Made by a program: the position numbers and the translations under genes. A model generated the notes under the pieces. That model was not told the origin of the DNA. It saw nothing but the letters and a program-made list of their open reading frames with translations, and ran no database searches. Of a DNA stretch of 20,047 nucleotides, positions 5,810 to 12,725 are shown in pieces. The DNA comes from an uncultured Oscillospiraceae bacterium (GTDB lineage: Bacteria; Bacillota; Clostridia; Oscillospirales; Ruminococcaceae). Each line of letters begins with the position of its first letter. Position 1 is the first letter of the stretch. The DNA is taken from assembly GCA_900547455.1 (NCBI GenBank), contig URGV01000037.1, positions 1 through 20,047 of the forward strand, read 5' to 3'.

Positions 5810-6284
5810 AAGAAAATTGTGCGCGTGTAGCGGACAGATTCTTGAGCACACTTTTCATTTCGATGAAATCGGAGAGAGGGAAAGCGAAAAGCGGGGATTA
5901 TACGCATTGTAAATTTGAAGAAGGAAAAAAGGTAATAAAAACTATAATAAAAGAATAAAAAGGTAAAACAAAGAAAAAAAGCGAGCATATAATTACTGCA
6001 AATTGTGGAAATCGAAGACTTTATTTTGTTGGATAGGGAGAAAATTTTTTGCCTAAATTTATTGCTTTTTTTGAGCGTTGCGCAGATAAAGTCTGGTGTC
6101 AAGCGTTTTTTTAATATTTTTTATAAATGTAAATATATAGATATTGTCAAGGTATTTTACCTTGACAATATCTATATGTAGTGGTATAAGAAAAAAGTAA
6201 ATACAAATTATAGATTATAAATAATAAAATTTATTATACAATTTGTATTATATATATTTTTAATTATTAAATGGGGGAATCGAG
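5810..6284. other. AT-rich control region upstream of nrdD
   Basis: From about 5880 to 6284 the base composition falls far below that of the flanking genes. No open frame with a ribosome site is seen. It contains AGACTTTAT (6016-6024) and its reverse complement at 6086-6094, the long inverted repeat at 6135-6177, the nrdD promoter and further AT palindromes around 6201-6248. This is probably a long regulatory leader, or a region where a small RNA could lie. Confidence 0.55.
6135..6190 (+). promoter_or_regulatory. nrdD promoter inside a 20-bp perfect inverted repeat, possible NrdR box
   Basis: Two exact 20-bp arms (6135-6154 and 6158-6177; arm ATATAGATATTGTCAAGGTA) flank a 3-base centre. The right arm supplies the -35 TTGACA (6162-6167); the -10 is TATAAG (6185-6190), spacer 17 bp, with TGG before it as an extended -10. 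Within the spacer, 6169-6184 contains CTATATgTAGTG, which matches 11 of 12 core positions of the NrdR box as I remember it (ACACTATATATAGTGT). A weaker match lies 41 bp upstream. The promoter is well supported; the NrdR site is tentative. Confidence 0.65.
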
Positions 6285-8570
6285 ATGATGAAGGAAGTTA
6301 TCAAAAGGGACGGCCGAATCGTCAGCTTTGACAGCACCAAGATTCTGTCCGCTGTGGAGAAGGCAATGAAGGCGGCCGGCTGCGCGACCCTGCAGGGCGC
6401 TGCGGCGGTGACAGAGGCGGTCGTGAAGGACCTGGAAACCAAATATCCCGATACCCCGCCGAAGATCGAGGAGATCCAGGACGTCGTTGAGCGCGAGCTG
6501 ATGCGGCTGGGCTTTGACGACGCCGCCAAGCAGTACATCCTCTACCGCGCCAACCGCACCCGTATTCGTGAGGCGAACACCAGTCTGATGAAGACCATCG
6601 ACGAGATCACCAAGGTGGACGCCCGCCAGAGCGACGTCAAGCGCGACAACGCCAACATCGACGGCAACACCGCGATGGGCAGCATGCTGCAGATCGGCAC
6701 AGCGGGCGCCAAAGCCTACAACGAGGCTTACCTGCTGACCCCGGAACAGGCCAAGGCCTACCGGGAGGGCGACATCCACATCCATGACTTCGATTTTTAT
6801 TCGCTGACCACCACCTGCACCCAGATCGACATCATCAACCTGTTCGACGGGGGCTTCTCCACCGGCCATGGTTTCCTGCGCGAGCCGCAGAGCATTCAGA
6901 GCTACGCGGCGCTGGCGGCCATCGCCATCCAGTCCAACCAGAACGACCAGCATGGCGGCCAGAGCATCCCGAACTTTGATTACGGCATGGCGCTGGGCGT
7001 CGCCAAAACCTTCCGCAAGGCCTACACCAACAAGCTGATGGAGGGTGTGGAGGACTATCTGGACACCGAGGACGAGAAGGAAGGCATCGACGCCATCCTC
7101 AAACAGGCCAAGGAAAAGACAGGCTTCACCCCCCGCCTGGAGGACGGCGCCAAGGAATTTGACGCCGCGGTGGCCGAGGGCCTGACCGAGCGCTACCAGA
7201 TCCCGCAGGCAAAGGCGGCGCGACTGGTGGAGGTTGCCCGTCACCGCGCAACCCGCAAGGCCGACCGTGACACCTATCAGGCGATGGAGGGCTTTGTCCA
7301 CAACCTGAACACCATGCACTCCCGCGCGGGCGCGCAGACCCCGTTCAGCTCGATCAACTACGGCACCGACACCTCCCCGGAGGGACGGATGGTCATCAAG
7401 AACATCCTGCTGGCCACCGACGCGGGCCTGGGCCACGGCGAGACCTGCATCTTCCCAATCCACGTCTTTAAGGTGAAGGAAGGGGTCAACTACAACGAGG
7501 GCGACCCGAACTACGACCTGTTCAAGCTCTCCTGCAAGGTCAGCGCCAAGAGATTGTTCCCGAACTACATCTTCCTGGACGCGCCGTTTAATCTGCAGTA
7601 CTATAAACCCGGCCATCCCGAGACGGAGGTGGCGACCATGGGCTGCCGCACCCGCGTCATGGGCAACGTTTATGACCCGACCCGTGAGATCAGCTACAGC
7701 CGCGGCAACCTGTCCTTCACCTCGATCAACCTGCCGCGCCTGGCCATCGAGTCCAACCACGACGAGAAGCTGTTCTACCAGAAGCTTGACAAGATGCTCG
7801 ATCTGGTGGCCAACCAGTTGCTCGACCGCTTTGAGATTCAGGCGGCCAAGCGGGTCTACAACTTCCCGTTCCTGATGGGGCAGGGCGTATGGCTGGACAG
7901 CGACAAGCTGGGCCCCAACGACGAGGTGCGCGAGGTGCTCAAACACGGCACCCTCTCGATCGGCTTTATCGGCCTTGCCGAGACGCTGACCGCCCTGTAC
8001 GGCCATCACCACGGCGAGAGCGACGAGATGCAGCAGAAGGGCCTGCAGATTGTCAAATATATGCGCGACTACTGCGACCGCAAGAGCCAGGAGATGAAGA
8101 TGAACTTCACCCTGCTGGCCACTCCGGCGGAGGGCCTGTCCGGACGGTTTATCCGGATGGACAAAAAGCGCTACGGCAACATCCCGGGCGTCACCGACCG
8201 TGACTATTACACCAACTCGTTCCACATCCCGGTGTGGTTTAACATCTCCGCCTACGACAAGATCAACAAGGAGGCGCCTTACCACGCGCTGACCAACGCC
8301 GGCCACATCAGCTATGTCGAGCTGGACGGCGACACCTCCAACAACGTCGAGGCGTTTGAGTCGGTGGTCCGCTGCATGCACGACGCAGGCATCGGCTATG
8401 GCTCGATCAACCATCCGGTCGACCGCGACCCGGTCTGCGGCTATGTCGGCGTCATCGGCGACGTCTGCCCGCGCTGCGGCAGACGCGACGGCGAGGCGAT
8501 CAGCCCGGAGAAGCTGGCCCAGCTGCGCAAGCAGTACCCGGATATCCCGACCTTCCGCGGCATCAACTGA
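6285..8570 (+). CDS. nrdD: Anaerobic ribonucleoside-triphosphate reductase, catalytic subunit lacking its glycyl radical domain
   Basis: A 761-residue class III ribonucleotide reductase, which makes deoxyribonucleotides under anoxic conditions. An N-terminal ATP-cone regulatory domain (about 3-95, VIKRDGRIVSFDSTKI) precedes the ten-stranded barrel with family landmarks DIHIHDFDFYS, C178, DQHGGQSIPNFDYG and C454 followed by RGNLSFTSINLPRLA. C178 and C454 are likely the radical-transfer cysteines. The C-terminus has C718, C728 and C731 in a zinc-ribbon-like segment (PVCGYVG...CPRCGR) and then stops at TFRGIN. The RxxGYL glycyl radical loop that normally follows is missing and is supplied by the next gene. 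The start has GGGGG upstream; ATG at 6288 is equally possible. It is first in the operon with the radical-domain gene and nrdG. Confidence 0.95.
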   Translation: MMKEVIKRDGRIVSFDSTKILSAVEKAMKAAGCATLQGAAAVTEAVVKDLETKYPDTPPKIEEIQDVVERELMRLGFDDAAKQYILYRANRTRIREANTSLMKTIDEITKVDARQSDVKRDNANIDGNTAMGSMLQIGTAGAKAYNEAYLLTPEQAKAYREGDIHIHDFDFYSLTTTCTQIDIINLFDGGFSTGHGFLREPQSIQSYAALAAIAIQSNQNDQHGGQSIPNFDYGMALGVAKTFRKAYTNKLMEGVEDYLDTEDEKEGIDAILKQAKEKTGFTPRLEDGAKEFDAAVAEGLTERYQIPQAKAARLVEVARHRATRKADRDTYQAMEGFVHNLNTMHSRAGAQTPFSSINYGTDTSPEGRMVIKNILLATDAGLGHGETCIFPIHVFKVKEGVNYNEGDPNYDLFKLSCKVSAKRLFPNYIFLDAPFNLQYYKPGHPETEVATMGCRTRVMGNVYDPTREISYSRGNLSFTSINLPRLAIESNHDEKLFYQKLDKMLDLVANQLLDRFEIQAAKRVYNFPFLMGQGVWLDSDKLGPNDEVREVLKHGTLSIGFIGLAETLTALYGHHHGESDEMQQKGLQIVKYMRDYCDRKSQEMKMNFTLLATPAEGLSGRFIRMDKKRYGNIPGVTDRDYYTNSFHIPVWFNISAYDKINKEAPYHALTNAGHISYVELDGDTSNNVEAFESVVRCMHDAGIGYGSINHPVDRDPVCGYVGVIGDVCPRCGRRDGEAISPEKLAQLRKQYPDIPTFRGIN

Positions 8571-8623
8571 TAGCCTCAACGGATGTGGAAGAAAAACAGT
8601 AAATTAACAAGAATGAGATAGAA

Positions 8624-8640
8624 GAAAAGGAGAATGAATC
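8624..8640 (+). promoter_or_regulatory. Ribosome binding site of the glycyl-radical-domain gene
   Basis: AAAAGGAG (8625-8632) eight bases before ATG 8641. This strong site shows that the 55-codon frame is translated on its own, and is not a read-through or frameshift product of nrdD. Confidence 0.85.
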
Positions 8641-8808
8641 ATGTCCGCTATGCAGAAACAGTCCACCGTAGGAAAAGACGTCCGCTTTGAGAGAATCCGC
8701 CGCATCACCGGCTACCTGGTCGGCACCATGGATAAATGGAACGACGCCAAAAAGGCCGAGGAGCACGACCGCGTCAAACACGGCCTGACCAACGGCTGCT
8801 GCAGATAA
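8641..8808 (+). CDS. Stand-alone glycyl radical domain of the anaerobic ribonucleotide reductase
   Basis: A 55-residue protein that matches the C-terminal glycyl radical domain of class III NrdD: RIRRITGYLVGT followed by DKWNDAKKAEEHDRVKHG. Gly24 within RRITGYL corresponds to the glycine that NrdG converts to a stable radical. A short polar N-terminus (MSAMQKQSTVGKD) precedes it, and it ends in NGCCR, two adjacent cysteines. It lies 70 bp after the nrdD stop, in a different frame, with its own strong ribosome site, and three bases before nrdG. The obvious inference is that it docks into NrdD as a separate radical-bearing subunit. The only other arrangement of this kind I know is the YfiD/GrcA spare radical domain of pyruvate formate-lyase. 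Confidence 0.9.
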   Translation: MSAMQKQSTVGKDVRFERIRRITGYLVGTMDKWNDAKKAEEHDRVKHGLTNGCCR

Positions 8809-8811
8809 GCG

Positions 8812-9327
8812 ATGGAGATCAATGTAGCGGGAATCATCGGCGAAAGCATCGTGGACGGCCCTGGCATCCGCCTGACGGTGTTTTGTCAGGGATGTCCGCA
8901 TCACTGCCCCGGCTGCCAAAACCCCGAAACCTGGGAGTTTGCCGAGCGCACACGGATGCGTCCTGAACAGATTTTGTCGATGGTCAAACAGAATCCCCTC
9001 ATCCGCGGGGTGACCCTGTCGGGCGGCGAGCCGTTCGCACAGGCGGCAGAGCACGCAGAGCTTGCAAAGCTGCTGCGCGAAAACGGCTATGAGGTGGCGG
9101 CCTACAGCGGCTATACCTTTGAGGAGCTGCTGGACGGCACACCGGAGCAGCGGGAGCTGCTGAACAACATCGATGTGCTGATCGACGGGCCGTTTTTGCT
9201 GGCGGAGCGCACCCTGGAGGCGCGCTTTCGGGGAAGCCGCAACCAGCGGATCATCAACGTGCCGCAGAGCCTGCGGGAAGGCAAAGCCGTGCTGGAGCTC
9301 AGCGAGCGCTGGGGCGGCGGCATGTAA
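8812..9327 (+). CDS. nrdG: Anaerobic ribonucleotide reductase activating protein (radical SAM)
   Basis: A 171-residue radical SAM activase that installs the glycyl radical. The cluster motif C28-x3-C32-x2-C35 sits in FCQGCPHHCPGCQN, with an extra Cys25. SGGEP (the SAM-binding GGE motif) follows, then DVLIDGPF and a C-terminal RGSRNQRIINV, all typical of NrdG. The length is normal. The ATG begins three bases after the stop of the glycyl radical domain gene and has no good ribosome site, so translation is probably coupled to that gene. This would tie activase and radical subunit levels together. Confidence 0.95.
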   Translation: MEINVAGIIGESIVDGPGIRLTVFCQGCPHHCPGCQNPETWEFAERTRMRPEQILSMVKQNPLIRGVTLSGGEPFAQAAEHAELAKLLRENGYEVAAYSGYTFEELLDGTPEQRELLNNIDVLIDGPFLLAERTLEARFRGSRNQRIINVPQSLREGKAVLELSERWGGGM

Positions 9328-9350
9328 GCTTTAAAACAAACAGGATTTCA

Positions 9351-9399
9351 AAAAGAAAATGGTTCGCTGCTTCCGTAAAGGGGCTGGCGAACCATTTTT
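9351..9399. terminator. Bidirectional terminator between nrdG and the creatininase-family gene
   Basis: Twelve-bp stem AAAATGGTTCGC (9356-9367) with 9387-9398. T runs occur on the plus side (TTTTT) and, on the minus side, TTTTCTTTTT, so it can end both convergent transcripts. Confidence 0.85.
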
Positions 9400-9414
9400 G
9401 TCGCTGGGGGAAAA

Positions 9415-10182
9415 TTATTTTCGGGGGCCGAGCGGGAATCTGCGAAACTCCTCCACAAAGTCGCGGATGTAGGAGACCGAAAGTTTGATGGCGCGCTGGC
9501 CGATTTTCTGGCTGGAGTGTTTGGGGTCGCCGGGACCGAACCAGCCGCTCGGCGCGTTTTCCCTGGTGTCGCGCGGCAGGCGAACCATGCCGCCTTGGAA
9601 ATCCACCGCCTGGATGTAGGCGGCCTTGGCGTTTTCACTCGGGTCGTGGGCGTTCATCGGCTGGCACAGCTCCAGGTGGACCGACTCAGGATCGACCACC
9701 ATCATGGCCGAGGTTTCCAGAAAATCGCCGTGGCCGCCCTTGAGCGAGGGGTCCAGCTGGCCCACCAGGCTCCACCAGTCGATGCTGGCGCAGATGCCGC
9801 CCGCGTGGTAGACCTCCAGCGCCATCTTGTCGATCGAAGGGTTGTTGCCGCCGTGGCCGTTGAGCACCAGAAAACGCCGCGCGCCGTGCTGCATCAGTGA
9901 GAAGGCGATGCTGCGCAGGACGGTATAGAGCCCCTCATAGCCGAGGTCGATGCTGCCGGCGAAGCTCATGTGATAGGGGCAGACACCGTAGGGGACGGCA
10001 GGCACCACCAGCACGTTGTCGAGATCGGCAATCCTGTCCGCCAGGTAGCTGGGGATCATAAAGTCGGTGCCCAGGGCGCACTGGGGGCCATGCTGCTCGG
10101 TGCTGCCCACCGGAATGACGACGATGGGGTCGTTTTGCAGGACGGTTTTGGCCTGCGCGGTTGTTAATTTGGCAAGATACAT
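9415..10182 (-). CDS. Creatininase-family amidohydrolase
   Basis: A 255-residue metal-dependent amidohydrolase of the creatininase/creatinine amidohydrolase family. Family motifs seen are PVGSTEQHGP with E29 and H31, GTD with D40, NGHGGN (108-113) and HGDFLETS with E156. These are the metal-ligand and active-site positions. Members open cyclic amides or hydrolyse C-N bonds (creatinine, formamide-type and mycofactocin substrates), so the substrate is open. The start at 10182 has AAAGGA eight bases upstream; an in-frame ATG at 10191 lies directly on that site and is less likely. It is divergent from an RpiR-type regulator gene. Confidence 0.88.
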   Translation of the reverse strand: MYLAKLTTAQAKTVLQNDPIVVIPVGSTEQHGPQCALGTDFMIPSYLADRIADLDNVLVVPAVPYGVCPYHMSFAGSIDLGYEGLYTVLRSIAFSLMQHGARRFLVLNGHGGNNPSIDKMALEVYHAGGICASIDWWSLVGQLDPSLKGGHGDFLETSAMMVVDPESVHLELCQPMNAHDPSENAKAAYIQAVDFQGGMVRLPRDTRENAPSGWFGPGDPKHSSQKIGQRAIKLSVSYIRDFVEEFRRFPLGPRK

Positions 10183-10288
10183 CTGGATCATCCTTTCCTG
10201 TATAAAAGAAAAATAGGCTTTTCCTCTCTACGATTAAAAAAATCGATTCGAATTTCACAAAAACCTTGTTTTGTTTTACCAACAATCC

Positions 10289-10416
10289 TTTACATTTGCT
10301 CCAATATCCTGTAAAATATTAACTAGAAGGGCTTGCAGAAAGATGCCTCTCTCCGCTTCATTATATACGCTGTGCAGATGAAAGTAAAGATCGGGGGGCG
10401 GAGAGCCTTTATTTTT
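10289..10416 (+). promoter_or_regulatory. Promoter and leader of the RpiR-type regulator
   Basis: TTTACA (10289-10294) and TAAAAT (10312-10317), spacer 17 bp. The leader contains CTCTCCGC (10349-10356) and its reverse complement GCGGAGAG (10398-10405), followed by TTTATTTTT. This is terminator-like structure in a leader of about 130 bases. No clear promoter for the divergent creatininase-family gene was found, and no convincing RpiR operator. Confidence 0.5.
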
Positions 10417-10450
10417 AACCTCAAAATTCGGAAAAAGGATTGGGAAAGAT

Positions 10451-11335
10451 ATGGATATTATTCAAAGAATAAATGCGCTGTATCCCAAGATGACCAAAAA
10501 GCAAAAAAGCATCGCGGACTGCCTGCTGGAATCCCCGGAGGATATCGCCTATATTACGCTGGCCCAGCTGAGCAAAAAGACGGCCTCCTCCGAGCTGACG
10601 CTGCTGCGCTTTTGCCAGAAGTTGGGGTACGCCAACTTCCTGGAGATGAAGAACGCCTTCCGGGAGTACACCCAGAACATGGTCAAGCTCCTCTCCTCCC
10701 CGCAGTACTTTGTGCCGGACGCTACCATCACCGACGAGAACGGCAAGTCGGAGCTGCTGCGGGAAATCTGCAAGGAGGAGTCGGAGGCGTGCAAAAAGTT
10801 TTTCTCCTCGCTGGATCTGCTGGCAATCATCTCCGCCGCCGAGGCCATCCGCCGCAGCAAGCGCATCTTTATCTGCGCGCACGACATCTCCCATGTGCTG
10901 GCGGAGTTTTTGGCGGCAAGGCTGAAGCTGCTCTATTTTGATCCGCAGATCATCGACCTGAGCAGCCTCAACGACACCCAGGAGAAGCTGGAAGCGATGA
11001 CGCCGGAGGATCTGGTCATCTTCATCGCCTTTCCAAAGTACTATTATCCGCTGGGCAGCATTGCCAAAAACGCCGTCTCGCGCGGGGCGCAGCTGCTGAC
11101 CATCACCGACAGCATCTCCTCCCCAACGGTGCAGTACAGCAAATACCTGTTGGTCTGCCACACCTCCACCCGGGTCTTTTACAATTCCCTGACCCTGCCG
11201 ATGGCGATGGCAAACCTGCTGCTCTCCTACCTGGTCATCGACCTGGGGCCGGACTACCGCAGCCGGGATCTGACCAATGCGGTGCAGGAGCAGATCCTGC
11301 GGGAGCAGGATTCCGCGGACAGCACCGAAAAATAA
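10451..11335 (+). CDS. MurR/RpiR family transcriptional regulator
   Basis: A 294-residue regulator with an N-terminal RpiR helix-turn-helix (about 1-77: LYPKMTKKQKSIADCLLESPEDIAYI, here only as a landmark, then LAQLSKKTASSELTLLRFCQKLGY). A C-terminal SIS sugar-phosphate-binding domain follows (about 110-260). RpiR proteins usually sense phosphorylated sugars or amino sugars and control the adjacent catabolic genes. Here the divergent neighbour is a creatininase-family enzyme, which is the most likely target. It is probably monocistronic, with a terminator 14 bases after its stop. Confidence 0.9.
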   Translation: MDIIQRINALYPKMTKKQKSIADCLLESPEDIAYITLAQLSKKTASSELTLLRFCQKLGYANFLEMKNAFREYTQNMVKLLSSPQYFVPDATITDENGKSELLREICKEESEACKKFFSSLDLLAIISAAEAIRRSKRIFICAHDISHVLAEFLAARLKLLYFDPQIIDLSSLNDTQEKLEAMTPEDLVIFIAFPKYYYPLGSIAKNAVSRGAQLLTITDSISSPTVQYSKYLLVCHTSTRVFYNSLTLPMAMANLLLSYLVIDLGPDYRSRDLTNAVQEQILREQDSADSTEK

Positions 11336-11348
11336 AAGAGAACATACC

Positions 11349-11396
11349 AAAGGGCCGTCCTGTCAGGGGCGGCCCTTTGCTGTGCGTTTTTGTTTT
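11349..11396 (+). terminator. Terminator after the RpiR-type gene
   Basis: Stem AAAGGGCCG (11349-11357) with CGGCCCTTT (11370-11378), extended inside by CCT/AGG. The T-rich tract follows only after about ten bases, so it is somewhat atypical. Confidence 0.65.
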
Positions 11397-11408
11397 TTGG
11401 ATTGACCG

Positions 11409-11924
11409 TTATTGCTTGGACTGCAGCGGGAAGATCAGCTCCATCGAGGGCAACGCGATCTTGCTGCGGCGGTCGTACAGCTCGCAGGACTCGATGCCGT
11501 CCAGCATCTTGTAGCCCGAGTTTGGCAGCCAGGTGTGGAAGAAATATTTTTTTGCCTTGGCCATCTTCAGCGGAAGGTCGGTCGGAACCTTGAAGTCGAT
11601 GCTGATGTGGGCGTATTTGCCTGCGGGCAGCTCCCGTACAACAAAGCAGTCAGCCTGCTGGGCGGTATCCACCAGGTCCCCTACAAAGTAGGTGAAGCTG
11701 CCGGCGCTGTCCGGCAGAGAGAAGATGACCATGGTGCCGCTGGGGTTGGTGCGGTTTTGCAGCTGGTCGCGCTTGCCGTTGAAGGAGGTCTGCAGCGCGC
11801 TGACATCCTTGCGGTAGCTGCGCTTGGTGGTTGGCGTCTGCATGCCGGCGACAAAACGGGGCTGTTCGTATTCCTTGATGCGGACGGTAAAGGGATCTTT
11901 CTTTTTTTTGAAAAAGGAAAACAT
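11409..11924 (-). CDS. Stand-alone GyrI-like effector-binding domain protein
   Basis: A 171-residue protein. After a basic N-terminal stretch (FSFFKKKKDPF), it has the fold pattern of the GyrI-like / AraC effector-binding domain: FVVRELPAGKYAHISI, later FFHTWLPNSGYKMLDG and a C-terminal CELYDR-MELIFPL. No DNA-binding helix-turn-helix is present. Stand-alone members bind small hydrophobic molecules or hydrolyse reactive compounds; the ligand here is unknown. It has AGGAGG eleven bases upstream and lies downstream of the pcp terminator, so it is probably a separate unit, or is reached by read-through. Confidence 0.8.
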   Translation of the reverse strand: MFSFFKKKKDPFTVRIKEYEQPRFVAGMQTPTTKRSYRKDVSALQTSFNGKRDQLQNRTNPSGTMVIFSLPDSAGSFTYFVGDLVDTAQQADCFVVRELPAGKYAHISIDFKVPTDLPLKMAKAKKYFFHTWLPNSGYKMLDGIESCELYDRRSKIALPSMELIFPLQSKQ

Positions 11925-11943
11925 AACAGAGAAAGCCTCCTGG

Positions 11944-11978
11944 ATAAAAATAAGCCCCCTGAGGGAAACTCAAGGGGC
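11944..11978 (-). terminator. Terminator after the pcp operon
   Basis: On the minus strand GCCCCTTGAG pairs with CTCAGGGGGC (one U-G pair, loop TTTCC), followed by TTATTTTT. A second hairpin (CTCACAG, 11983-11989, with CTGTGAG, 12004-12010) lies between it and the pcp stop. Confidence 0.8.
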
Positions 11979-12024
11979 ATTTCTCACAGGGAGCAAAAGC
12001 GCACTGTGAGGGAAAACACTGAGG

Positions 12025-12666
12025 TTAGTGGGTGGAGCCGCTTGCAGAAATAATGTCTTTTTCGTTTTCGATTGCAGCCTCGATGGAGAGCTTCAGGCCT
12101 TTGCTGATCTCCTCGATGGTCATCGAAGCGAAGTTCGGATGGTTCTGAATGGTCGCGTACGGAACATGGATGAAGCCGCCGCGGATATTCGGGAACTCAT
12201 GGTCGATCTGATAGAGCAGATGGTACATCAGGTCGTTGCAGACATAGGTGCCGGCAGTGTTGGAAACGGAGGCCGGAACGCCGTTGTCCATCATCTTTTT
12301 GACCATCGCTTTGATTGGCAGCTTGGAGAAGTAAGCGTCCGGGCCGTCCTCATAGATCTTTTCACCCTGTGGAACGTTGCCTTCGTTGTCCGGGCCGCCG
12401 GTCGGGCAGTCCTCGCAGTTGATGGCGACACGCTCCGGGTTCATCGCGGTTCTGCCGCCGGCCTGACCGACCAGAATGACGATGTCCGGTTTCTCGCTGC
12501 GGACAAGCTCCTGAACCTTTTCGCCGCCCTTGTGGAAGACAACCGGGATCTCGGCTTTGACAATCTGCGCGCCCATGATCTCATCTGGCAGCAGGCGGAC
12601 AGCTTCGAAGGAAGGATTCATTGTCTCTTTGCCGAATGGCTGAAAACCGGTAATCAAAACTTTCAT
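12025..12666 (-). CDS. pcp: Pyroglutamyl-peptidase I
   Basis: A 213-residue cytosolic cysteine peptidase (family C15) that removes N-terminal pyroglutamate (5-oxoproline) from peptides. The catalytic triad is visible: E78 in NPERVAIN, C143 in NTAGTYVCND and H167 in GGFIHVPY. The N-terminal landmark ITGFQPFG...NPS is also present. The length matches the family. The start at 12666 is chosen because AAAGGAG lies ten bases upstream; the frame is open to 12729 but that extension overlaps the previous gene and has no family sequence. It is last in the operon with DUF969, DUF979 and an M29-like aminopeptidase. Confidence 0.95.
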   Translation of the reverse strand: MKVLITGFQPFGKETMNPSFEAVRLLPDEIMGAQIVKAEIPVVFHKGGEKVQELVRSEKPDIVILVGQAGGRTAMNPERVAINCEDCPTGGPDNEGNVPQGEKIYEDGPDAYFSKLPIKAMVKKMMDNGVPASVSNTAGTYVCNDLMYHLLYQIDHEFPNIRGGFIHVPYATIQNHPNFASMTIEEISKGLKLSIEAAIENEKDIISASGSTH

Positions 12667-12725
12667 GGTACATTCTCCTTTTTCATTAAAAATAGCGTGT
12701 TTTTTCATGAGGTTACACTTATGAA

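Noticed and set aside
6267..8579. A 770-codon open frame on the minus strand opposite nrdD
   Set aside because: It is the mirror of the codon bias of nrdD. The translation is rich in V, A, D, L and R without family motifs, and there is no ribosome site.
8571..8640. Frameshift or sequencing error splitting a single nrdD
   Set aside because: The gap has several stops in the relevant frames, 70 bp with no NrdD-like coding, and a strong ribosome site before a natural ATG. A single indel cannot restore a continuous protein with normal spacing.
10333..10941. A 202-codon frame overlapping the RpiR-type gene
   Set aside because: It overlaps a clear HTH-SIS gene in another frame and has no family resemblance.
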